Assembly (NCBI GenBank): GCA_963204915.1
Contig: CAUJHS010000081.1
Span: 62,001 to 126,000 of the forward strand
Length of the DNA stretch: 64,000 nucleotides
DNA from: Planctomycetota bacterium
GTDB taxonomy: Bacteria; Planctomycetota; Planctomycetia; Pirellulales; Pirellulaceae
Reading direction: 5' to 3'
The notes under the pieces were generated by a model. It worked only from the letters and a program-made list of their open reading frames with translations, made no database searches and was not told where the DNA came from. Every line of letters starts with the position of its first letter. The first letter of the stretch is position 1. The position numbers were made by a program, and so were the translations under genes. Of this stretch, positions 53,301-60,334 are shown piece after piece.

Positions 53301-53860
53301 TGCCCATGGTGCGCAAGCTTTTGCTCCATAACGATGAGCAAGTCGCTGCGCTAGTGCAAAAAGCCTTCGGCGATGTGGAAGGCGCGAGCACCTCGGAAAT
53401 GCGCGAAAAAATCCGCAGCGTTAGCGCCGTTTTGGAAACGGCGGCGGGCAATCCTTACCTCGGCAAAGAATTGTTTCTTCAACACTGCGGCAAATGCCAC
53501 TTATTGTTTGGTCAAGGCGGACAGATCGGCCCTGATCTGACCAGTTACAAACGAGACGACCTGCAAGCGATGCTGGTAAATGTGGTGAACCCCAGTGCGG
53601 AAATTCGCGAGGGGTTTGAAAACTTTCTGGTGTTAACCGCTGATGGCCGGCAACTTTCCGGGTTTATTGCCGACCGCGATAACCGCGTGGTGGTGCTGCG
53701 AACGGTCGAAGGCCAATCACTGACCATCGACCAGGAAGAAATTGAGGACATGCGGGCGATTTCCCGCTCCGTCATGCCGGAAGGCGTGCTAGACAATTTC
53801 ACCGAGCAGCAAGTACGCGACTTGTTCGCGTACTTGCGTTCGACGCAGCCATTACCCTAA
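50348..53860 (+). CDS. PVC-type haem-binding dehydrogenase/HEAT/cytochrome c protein, 1170 aa
   Basis: Large exported protein typical of planctomycetes and verrucomicrobia. Signal peptide at 1-33; a beta-sandwich carbohydrate-binding-like N-domain (about 35-210); a membrane-bound dehydrogenase (PQQ-type propeller) domain from about 260 with SNNLRWGPDGWLYAAQGS; HEAT-like repeats at about 640-1000 (VIGDRRD..., PDTKIAEE); and a C-terminal cytochrome c with CGKCH (around residue 1050) and axial-ligand context MPEGVLDNF. It likely oxidises sugars or other compounds and passes electrons to periplasmic acceptors. ATG at 50348 fits the signal peptide, with no clear Shine-Dalgarno. It lies just right of the insertion element. 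Confidence 0.9.
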   Translation: MKHVWSDRRNRAISKYLFLAAVLLAAPTRLLGQEAWKSVPIPETWKNTPGGPYSDQEGFAWFRCRVTTPESWKGAELELFVEPIDDARQIFFNGELVGQIGKLPPTYESGLNGPSRFVVPARLVRFDAANTVGIRIYQNFGRGGFNVAAPVLFGKDEAIRLQGVWEMRLGDDLAWAKPEQPAAAESAFTKLDNAEDVSASLKRLEGDQGPQSPAAALALMKTADDLVVELALADPDIGQPLSIKWDERGRMWVVEYRQYPSPAGLQMVSRDKFLRSVYDKTPPAPPNHFRGEDRISIHEDTNGDGVYDKHSAFVEGLSLVSSFALGRGGVWVLNPPYLLFYPDRNGDDVPDADPEVHLEGFGIEDSHSIANNLRWGPDGWLYAAQGSTVTGHIKRPGSKDPPVHSMGQLVWRYHPESRRYEIFAEGGGNTFGVEIDSKGRLYSGTNGGDSRGFHYVQGGYFQKSFGKHGDLSNPYALGYFPDMEHHAVPRFTHTFVIYEGAALPSRYHGKLFGVEPLQGRVVESAVETHGSSFRTKDLGHVLTTTDTWFRPVDIQVGPDGALYVVDFYEQRIDHASHYQGRIHRESGRVYRIHGKGASPAPKFNLAELSNDELLETLRHQNKWYRQEALRVIGDRRDAAVSPALKALLSQSDGQTALEGLWALYQSGGWDETTALQSLDHSDPYVRLWSVRLLGDEGRVSQKVAEKLADLAYRDPNVEVRSQLACSAKRLPANQALPIARQLARRTEDANDVHLPLLVWWIIESKAETDRDAVLQLFGEPEFWREALVKQHLLERVMRRYAQAGARRDLLACAKLLDMAPSKDDGQRLMKGFEQAFEGRSMANLPTELIDAIAKVGGVSLELRLRKGENEAIGEALKIVGDEKADARRRTALVQVLGQIKQPRCVPVLLEVVQKSPNNAVRIAALTALQTYPDTKIAEEVTRLHDGLPNDVRETAQALLASRLNWSLLWLQTLQSGAINKELVPLPMVRKLLLHNDEQVAALVQKAFGDVEGASTSEMREKIRSVSAVLETAAGNPYLGKELFLQHCGKCHLLFGQGGQIGPDLTSYKRDDLQAMLVNVVNPSAEIREGFENFLVLTADGRQLSGFIADRDNRVVVLRTVEGQSLTIDQEEIEDMRAISRSVMPEGVLDNFTEQQVRDLFAYLRSTQPLP

Positions 53861-53970
53861 GCGACCAGGGTGAGGAATGTGGCGATGTACAATGGGGGCT
53901 TGTCGGGAAGGCAGGGCGGCGCTCGACTGAAACGAAACGCTCGCCTGGACGCCCGCGCGTTTGAGCCTTG

Positions 53971-54426
53971 TCATTCCTGCACGCGGGTGCACTTGAAGTC
54001 CCAGTGGAGGCCCTGCGCATCGATGTAGCGACCTGACCATTCGCCGAACGCATCGAACGACAGCAGAACCTGACCGGAAAGTCCTCCTTTGAAATTCTGA
54101 TTGCGGTCAGCGGCCCGCAAATCGTGAAACTCAATGCGAGTTTTTTTACCGTTTGGATGATTCTTGCCGATTTCTTTGTCGAACGGTGCGTCAGGACTGC
54201 GTATTGACTTTTGATAGAGCACATGGTTATGAACGCGGAAAACTCCGCGCAATGGCTCGCGGCCGCGAAGCGGCGGCCTTGGCGTCATTGAAAACCGCCA
54301 AATCGCTCCTTCAAATTGACCCTGTTCTTGCGCCATGGTCGACGAACTGCCCGCGATGGCGCCGAACCATACGGCTGCGGCAAAAAGCCCTAGATAAACA
54401 CGTTGCACCTTGAGAAGGTGGATCAT
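53971..54426 (-). CDS. Small exported protein, paralogue A, 151 aa
   Basis: Exported protein with signal peptide (cleaved near TMAQ) and a compact beta-rich mature part. Blocks FEGAIWRFSMTP, FRVHNHVLY and HWDFKCTRVQE recur in the neighbouring paralogue. AAGGAG lies six bases before the ATG at 54426, so initiation is strong. It is the last gene of a kinase operon, 100 bases after paralogue B. The shared ends suggest that the two proteins arose by duplication and serve the same pathway as the kinase. No named family recognised. Confidence 0.7.
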   Translation of the reverse strand: MIHLLKVQRVYLGLFAAAVWFGAIAGSSSTMAQEQGQFEGAIWRFSMTPRPPLRGREPLRGVFRVHNHVLYQKSIRSPDAPFDKEIGKNHPNGKKTRIEFHDLRAADRNQNFKGGLSGQVLLSFDAFGEWSGRYIDAQGLHWDFKCTRVQE

Positions 54427-54525
54427 ACAAACTCCTTGAAACAAGAATGATCAAATTACCTCTTGGTCCCAACCCAATTTCATAAGTCGCGCGGCGCTCG
54501 AAGCATGCGACCGCGTCGCCGCGCA

Positions 54526-54981
54526 TTATTCCTGAACTCGCTTGCACACAAAGTCCCAATGCCGACCGTCCGAGTCGATAAAAGTTCAGGAATACTCGCC
54601 AAACCGCACGTTTTTGAGCAAGGCCGTTCCTTTGAGCCCCGTGTGGCGGGTGCGGGTCTCGTTGCTCACTGCATAAAAGTCCGACATTTCGATGCGAATG
54701 TTCTTGTTTGCCAGGGGAACGTTCTTGCCGATCATCTTATCGAAGTTGAATCCCCGGGATGGTTTCGACATTTGGTAGAGCACGTGATCTTTCACGCGAA
54801 AGGCAGCCCCCAAGTGCTCTTGGCCGGGATTCTTCGGCGTCATGGTAAAGGTCCACACCGCGCCGTCGAACTGGTCGTCGGCTTGCGCCGCGGCGGAAAC
54901 GTCAACGCCGAGTCCGAAGACGCCGCTGATTGCGAACACTAGTCCATTCCAGCACAGCAGGTTTAAACGCAGTGATACCAT
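54526..54981 (-). pseudogene. Small exported protein, paralogue B, interrupted by in-frame TGA, 151 codons
   Basis: Same layout as paralogue A: the ATG at 54981 follows AGGTGG and opens a signal peptide, then FDGAVWTFTMTP, FRVKDHVLYQ and, at the end, HWDFVCKRVQE. The frame reads FGEYS, then TGA (54586-54588), then TFIDSDGRHWDF to a TAA at 54526-54528. Paralogue A has Gly at the stop position (SGRYID), so a single G-to-T change would account for it. Total length counting through the stop is exactly 151 codons, as in paralogue A. Either a recent pseudogene, a truncation that leaves 131 residues, or a sequencing error; TGA recoding is unsupported. Confidence 0.7.
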
Positions 54982-55050
54982 CAGCCACCTATTCAGCAAA
55001 TCGAGCAAGGAAAACGGGATTGGATACGGTTGGATCATAACTTGCATCAA

Positions 55051-58000
55051 TTACGGGACGATGTCGACCTCTTGCGACCAGACCACGGCGTACTTCACTG
55101 CTCCGTTCTCGACCCAGGAGCAAACACACTGTGGAATGAAACCTTGCGCCTTGCGGGCGATCAAATGACTTTCGTATTCTGATTCACGCAGCGAGGAAGA
55201 AAAGTCCCAGGCGATCTCCGAGGGATTTTCGACAAACACAGCCAGGAACCGCGGCGGATTGACGTCTGCGTGCATGTTGATAATGTGCGGTCGCCACTTG
55301 GCTTTACGATATGCTTCGATCTTCGCCAAAAGCTCCTCGAAACTGAGATCGAGATCCCACTCGGAACGCAAACCGGCATGGTCGCCAAACAAGACCTCGT
55401 ACCCTGCGGAGTCGCCGGCGCCATAGGGCGCCAGCGATGAAGGTGGGACGCCCTCGGCCCGCGCCTGCGTCAATTTCTCTTCCATAAACGCCGCGTCGCC
55501 AAACCAATATGACCAGGCCTCCGGATCTTTGATCCATAATCGGACATTCGCATTTGGTTCGTTTTGATAGGTGACGAACAACAGCGGCCGGTGCGTTTGG
55601 GACATCTCCTCATATTTTGGCGCGGTGTCGCCGCTGAGGATTTGTAGCTCCCATTCCCATGCGTCGGGGTCGGGAATCGCAACTGCGTCTAAGAGCGGCT
55701 CCGGCGCTCCGGCGCGCCGCGCAATCCAGAACGGACGATACCCCGTTGGCAAGTCTTTCGCCCAGGCCTGTAAAGCGTCCGGGGTGACGCCATGGACTTC
55801 GACGAACTCGGCGGGCTGAGGCCGTGGTCGACCCACCTGATCTTGTTGAACCGCTTCGACCGGCAAGGCGACTCGAAACCCCGCCGACACCCAGGGACGC
55901 GCCGCGGGCGAGATCGCCCATCGCGCCGCCGAACGTGCGTCGGATGCGGAATAAAACCAGTCGCCGCCGCGGGCGACTCGCAGGCCTTCTTGCAACACGG
56001 GGCCCGTTGGATCGACTGCCGTTTGTTCTTGGAACTGGCCGTAATAATCAGGATCCCACCAGTCCTGCACCCATTCGTACACGTTGCCGTGCATGTCGAA
56101 CAAGCCAAAAGGATTGGGTTTCAATTGACCCACGGGCTGTGGGCGTCCTTCGGGTCGACCGTACCAGGCGCCATCGGCCAAGCGGTCGGCCGAATCGCCG
56201 GTCCACCATTTCGTCGTGGTTCCTGCACGGCAGGCGAACTCCCACTCTGCTTCGGTCGGAAGGCGATAACCGGTTTCCGGCGTGATCGTCACAGCGCCAT
56301 TTTTGCGCAGGTACACCGAAGCTAAATTTTCACGATGACTGAGTTTGGTACAGAAGTCGGCGGCGTCGTTCCAACTTACGCTTTCAACCGGGTGTTGAAA
56401 GGTGTCGAGCCCGGTGACAAGATCGCGTCCGCCGCTCGTAGCCACAAACCACGACGGATTTTTTCCCACGATGCGTTTGAAATCCGATTGCGTGACTTCG
56501 CGCTCGCTCAGGTAAAATGGCTTTGTGAGCACAACTTTGTGTTGGGGGCCTTCACTCTTGGTGCACGCTTGCCATAATGCGTTGTCTTGCGCACCGGGGA
56601 GTGATTCTTCGATTTCGACGGGGTTGCTTCCCATCAGAAACTCACCCGGAGGGATGAGCCGGAACTTCATGCCAAGCGAATTCACGTACTCGGCCGGTGC
56701 GCCAAGATATTTGGCCCAGGCTTCTTGATACCGTCGCGCTCCGGCCGCGTCGAAGGGTGCGATCGCGGGAAGCGGCGCTTCGGCCGGCCAGCCTTGCCAG
56801 GAACGATTCGCGGAAGTGCGGGTGCTGCGCGCTGTTTGCGAGGTCTTGGGCTCCCACCAAACTTCGACCTGTGTCGACTTGCCAGAACCTATGGTGAAGC
56901 GGTTGGTTTTTGTCTTTAACCCCGTGTCGGACTGCAGCACGAACTGGTAATCGCCAGGCTTGAGGTTCCGACGGACTTGCTCGGCATCGTCGATCACGAC
57001 CTGATATCGCTCGCGGCTTGCGATATTTTCAATCGTGACGGCCATTCCCTGGATCGATGCAACGTAGTCGTCTCCTGTCACTTTGACAATTAAGGCACCG
57101 TCGGGCGTTTCCAACCGCAGGATCACTACAGCGGCCCAGACTCCGAGCAATAACGCCGCGGCTAAAGCGACAGCGACCCAAGGCCAGCGTCTTTGCTTTT
57201 TCGGCGCAATCGACGTTGCGACAGGAAGCGTCACGGTGTCGGACGCCGACGGCGAACAAACGTCCTGCGCAATCTGCTGCTCAATCTCGGCAATGGTTTG
57301 CGCCACGATTTCGGCGGATTGAGGACGTTTTGCGGGATCCTTGGCCAAAAGGCTAGTAATGAGCGCCGAGAAGTCCGAAGGCAGACTGGGGCAGAGCTTT
57401 ACCACGGACTCCGGTTCGTGATGGACGACCGCGTGCATCGTGGTGCTCAAGTCAATTCCGGCGAAGGGCGCCTTTCCCGTAACCACATGGTAAAGCACAG
57501 CGCCCAAGCTGAACAAATCGCAGCGCGGGTCGACTTGCTTGGCTTGCGCTTGTTCGGGCGCCATGTAGCGCGGAGTGCCCAGCACCATGCCGCTTTGGGT
57601 CAAGCCGGCGTCGGTTTCCGCTTGACGCACCAGGCCGAAGTCAAGAATCTTGACGCGTTGACCGGCCGCTTCGAGCCAAATGTTGTCGGGTTTGATGTCT
57701 CGGTGAATTAGCCCTTGTTCGTGGGCTGCGGCTAAACCCGTGGCGATCTCACGGCCGATACGTAGCGCCTTTGCGGCGTCGATACCACCCTCTCGATCAA
57801 GCCGTGTTTGAAGCGATTCGCCCCGCAGGTATTGCATGGCGATGAACGGGATGTGCCGATCTTCGTCGACCTCATAAATATGCACGATGTGATCGTGATC
57901 GATTGCCGCGGCTGCTTGGGCCTCACGCAGGAAACGATTCCGGGATGACCGACTGGCGGCCACCGCAGGCTTCATCACCTTGAGTGCGACGTGCCGCTTC

Positions 58001-58452
58001 AAGCGGAGGTCTTCCGCGCGGAAGACGACGCCCATGCCGCCAACGCCCAGGACTTCGAGGACGCGATAACCGCCTAATCGGCCAATTTCATCGGGACCCT
58101 CGGGCGGGTGCAGGAAATCAACGTCTTCGGTGCGAAACTCGCGAACTTCCGATCCAGAGCCGCCAGACGGGTGGATCAACTGCGTAACATCGGATTCGAC
58201 GGTTTCAATTTCCGAATGCAGTTGCTTGCCGCGCTCAATCACCTGGAGTACGGCATCGTCTTCGCCATTGCTTACGCGGCGCGCGCGGATGGCCTCGGTC
58301 AGATTATCGGTAGCGGTGATTTTTTCGGCGGTCGCCACGCAGCGGTCACACGCGAGCAAATGCTCGCCCCAGCGCTCGCGCTGCGACGCGGGCAAATCGC
58401 CCAAGAGCAACTTTGCCAGCGTCTCGGGGGTGGGACAATGTTCAAGAGTCAT
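55051..58452 (-). CDS. Ser/Thr protein kinase with zinc-finger N-terminus, FGE-like and BTRD1-like domains, 1133 aa
   Basis: Membrane-spanning PknB-type kinase. N-terminal HxxxCxxC zinc motif (H31, C35, C38), as in anti-sigma factors; kinase domain about 128-395 with GxGGMG loop (136-141), Lys 158, HRD (250-252) and DFG (271-273), all intact; a membrane helix at about 424-446; an extracytoplasmic linker; a formylglycine-generating-enzyme-like domain at about 590-865 that lacks the paired catalytic cysteines; and at about 905-1133 repeats resembling BTRD1 (LFVTYQNEPNANV, RFLAVFVENP). It is in a minus-strand operon with an ECF sigma factor, the well-known planctomycete ECF-kinase pairing. Confidence 0.9.
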   Translation of the reverse strand: MTLEHCPTPETLAKLLLGDLPASQRERWGEHLLACDRCVATAEKITATDNLTEAIRARRVSNGEDDAVLQVIERGKQLHSEIETVESDVTQLIHPSGGSGSEVREFRTEDVDFLHPPEGPDEIGRLGGYRVLEVLGVGGMGVVFRAEDLRLKRHVALKVMKPAVAASRSSRNRFLREAQAAAAIDHDHIVHIYEVDEDRHIPFIAMQYLRGESLQTRLDREGGIDAAKALRIGREIATGLAAAHEQGLIHRDIKPDNIWLEAAGQRVKILDFGLVRQAETDAGLTQSGMVLGTPRYMAPEQAQAKQVDPRCDLFSLGAVLYHVVTGKAPFAGIDLSTTMHAVVHHEPESVVKLCPSLPSDFSALITSLLAKDPAKRPQSAEIVAQTIAEIEQQIAQDVCSPSASDTVTLPVATSIAPKKQRRWPWVAVALAAALLLGVWAAVVILRLETPDGALIVKVTGDDYVASIQGMAVTIENIASRERYQVVIDDAEQVRRNLKPGDYQFVLQSDTGLKTKTNRFTIGSGKSTQVEVWWEPKTSQTARSTRTSANRSWQGWPAEAPLPAIAPFDAAGARRYQEAWAKYLGAPAEYVNSLGMKFRLIPPGEFLMGSNPVEIEESLPGAQDNALWQACTKSEGPQHKVVLTKPFYLSEREVTQSDFKRIVGKNPSWFVATSGGRDLVTGLDTFQHPVESVSWNDAADFCTKLSHRENLASVYLRKNGAVTITPETGYRLPTEAEWEFACRAGTTTKWWTGDSADRLADGAWYGRPEGRPQPVGQLKPNPFGLFDMHGNVYEWVQDWWDPDYYGQFQEQTAVDPTGPVLQEGLRVARGGDWFYSASDARSAARWAISPAARPWVSAGFRVALPVEAVQQDQVGRPRPQPAEFVEVHGVTPDALQAWAKDLPTGYRPFWIARRAGAPEPLLDAVAIPDPDAWEWELQILSGDTAPKYEEMSQTHRPLLFVTYQNEPNANVRLWIKDPEAWSYWFGDAAFMEEKLTQARAEGVPPSSLAPYGAGDSAGYEVLFGDHAGLRSEWDLDLSFEELLAKIEAYRKAKWRPHIINMHADVNPPRFLAVFVENPSEIAWDFSSSLRESEYESHLIARKAQGFIPQCVCSWVENGAVKYAVVWSQEVDIVP

Positions 58453-58486
58453 GCATTATTTTCCAAGGCGGCGCTTTGTCGCGGTG

Positions 58487-58879
58487 TTAGTCGCGTAGGA
58501 GCCTAAGCTCCACACGGCGCTGTGAGCCGTCGGTCAAGGTCCACACGCCTCGGTATGTGGGCGGTTCATTTTTCCATCGCAGCAGCTTGTGTGTACCCGC
58601 GTGCAAACGCGTTACTGGGTCGAGAATGACTTCAACCTGCTCACCTTTTTCCGTGTACTTGCCAAGTTGATTGAGGCTTCGATTGTAGAGATTGCCTTCA
58701 GGAGTTGCTAAGAAGGTTCTCGTTTCGGTCGGTTTTCCCTCGGTTGTAAAGAAACGCAATTCCCACACCCGACCATTGATGGTGTTTTTGGAAGGGCCGT
58801 CATCGGCAAGCCCCACCGTGACGCCAAGCACGCTGAGCAATGCTCCCATCGCCAGCAAAATCTTCAGCAGATACAACAT
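58487..58879 (-). CDS. Small exported protein C between sigma factor and kinase, 130 aa
   Basis: Exported protein with a signal peptide (cleaved near GLADD) and a small beta-rich domain: INGRVWELRFFT, FLATPEGNLYN and a final YRGVWTLTDGS. The pattern GxVWxxxxxT, an LY block and a closing W/G pair is weakly like paralogues A and B downstream, so distant kinship is possible. It lies 34 bases before the kinase start and 229 bases after the sigma stop, on the same strand. A ligand-binding or signal-receiving accessory of the kinase is plausible, from layout only. Confidence 0.65.
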   Translation of the reverse strand: MLYLLKILLAMGALLSVLGVTVGLADDGPSKNTINGRVWELRFFTTEGKPTETRTFLATPEGNLYNRSLNQLGKYTEKGEQVEVILDPVTRLHAGTHKLLRWKNEPPTYRGVWTLTDGSQRRVELRLLRD

Positions 58880-59108
58880 GTCCCTTGATTAACTCCTCGA
58901 AAGTGCGTGTGCGAGTATGGCGTCAAACGAACGGTCGTTTCAAAGCACTACGCGGCGTTTTTCTGAGTCTGTCAGAAACCTTTGGGATTTCTTCCAAAAC
59001 GGCCCAGGGGCTGGAGCTGGCCAGCGAGTTTACCACTTTGTGTCCAACGCCATACCTGTGCTTGAGAAAGTACAACGCGACTGGGCATCGCAGGTAAGAA
59101 CGAGAGAG

Positions 59109-59675
59109 TTAATCCATTAGACCATCGAGTTCTTCACGCAAACGGCCAAGTACGCGCGATTTGGCCAAATACGCCATATTGACGGTCATGCCCAAATCTT
59201 GGGCGACCTCCGCGGCTTTGCGCCCCTCGACCACTTGCTGCCAACAGGCTTGCCAGACCTCGTCGCGAAACTCTGCCCGCATGAGTTCGAATGCACGCTG
59301 GACGAGAAAATTACGATGTTCGATCTCGTCGAATAAGTCAACGGCGGGCGCCAGGGCAACGGTCGAGAGGTTACCCGAGGGTCCTACTGCGGGGTGTGCG
59401 GCCTTGCGCCGATGAAAGTCCTTCGCCTTATTCACGGCGATGGTGCGTAACCAACCCCGAAAGCGGCGCGCCGGGTCGTACTCAAACTCGGGCAGTTTCG
59501 CTAGAAGGACCGTTAGCACTTCTTGCACCAGGTCGGCCGCATCGGCAGCGTTTAAGCCTTGATTGCGTCCCCAATGAAAAATGAGCGGCGCGTAGAGTTC
59601 CACGAACCTTCGCCAAGCCGCCTCCTGATTGGGTTGCCGGAGTCGCAGCAGCAAGCTAGGTGAGGTCGAATCCAT
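59109..59675 (-). CDS. ECF sigma factor (planctomycete kinase-linked type), 188 aa
   Basis: Sigma-70 family ECF protein with region 2 (about 15-80: DAADLVQEVLTVLLAKLPEFEYD and RFRGWLRTIAVNKAKDFHRRK) and region 4 (about 130-180: FRDEVWQACWQQVVEGRKAAEVAQDLGMTVNMAYLAKSR). ATG at 59675 removes a non-sigma leader. The 'DPARRFRGWLRTI' and 'RNxGLxxADAADLVQEV' patterns are those of planctomycete ECF sigma factors linked to Ser/Thr kinases. It heads the operon with the kinase and the small exported proteins. Confidence 0.85.
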   Translation of the reverse strand: MDSTSPSLLLRLRQPNQEAAWRRFVELYAPLIFHWGRNQGLNAADAADLVQEVLTVLLAKLPEFEYDPARRFRGWLRTIAVNKAKDFHRRKAAHPAVGPSGNLSTVALAPAVDLFDEIEHRNFLVQRAFELMRAEFRDEVWQACWQQVVEGRKAAEVAQDLGMTVNMAYLAKSRVLGRLREELDGLMD

Positions 59676-59841
59676 AGGCGATCTTTCGAGGGCAAAACAT
59701 CGCCATTTTAGCCAATCCGAACGCCGCCAACACCGCGTCAGCGGAAAAAAGGCAGGACCCTCGGGAAACCGTGGCGCCACGTGCGATGAGCAAGCGATCG
59801 ACGGTTTTTTGCATGCGAGCCGTAATGGGACGGCGCGCGAA

Positions 59842-59864
59842 AACAGCCGGACGGGCCGGCTGTT
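59842..59864 (-). terminator. Terminator after the cold-shock gene
   Basis: Nine-base-pair stem AACAGCCGG/CCGGCTGTT (59842-59850 with 59856-59864) with a 5-nt loop; on the minus strand TTTT follows. It stops the cold-shock transcript before the sigma operon. Confidence 0.7.
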
Positions 59865-59898
59865 GCTGTTCGTTGCGACGTAAGGATGCGACTCGGTC

Positions 59899-60096
59899 TT
59901 ACTTCACGGTGACATTTTCCGCACGAGGACCTTTCGGGCCGCGGCCGATGGTGAATTCGACCTGTTGGCCGATTTGAAGCTGCTCGAAGCCTTCGTCCGC
60001 CACGACGGAGCAATGAAAAAAGACATCGTCTCCGTCGGTCTTGATGAATCCGAAACCTTTGTCTGACACCAACTTTTTGATCGTACCCTGCGGCAT
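59899..60096 (-). CDS. Cold-shock domain protein (CspA type), 65 aa
   Basis: Single cold-shock domain that binds single-stranded RNA/DNA as a chaperone. RNP1 reads KGFGFIK and RNP2 DVFFHCS, both intact, and length matches the family. The frame extends upstream in the same phase, but GAGGAG is seven bases before the ATG at 60096 and family alignment begins there. The 238 bases between it and leuS on the same strand probably hold its own promoter and leader; a terminator follows it. Constitutive or cold-induced expression cannot be told. Confidence 0.93.
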   Translation of the reverse strand: MPQGTIKKLVSDKGFGFIKTDGDDVFFHCSVVADEGFEQLQIGQQVEFTIGRGPKGPRAENVTVK

Positions 60097-60334
60097 GGCG
60101 CCACTCCTCGAAGAAACTACACCAAAAGAACGCGGCGCTATTTCACCGAGCCGGAGAAACCAACCTGGCTGCGGAGAGGGCGTCGAGTTCCACAACACGC
60201 CTGTTTCACCTCGCTGCGCGTTCGTGCGATAGCCACCATCGACCGAACCAAAGCGACCAAGCGGGGGTACAATACGTGAAGGAAGATTTTTACGCAAGAA
60301 CGATTTTTTTCGTTTGGCCGTTGTCGCGTCGCGG

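Noticed and set aside
54586-54588. Selenocysteine at the TGA of paralogue B
   Set aside because: The paralogue has Gly at this place rather than Cys, and no obvious SECIS-like hairpin was seen following it.
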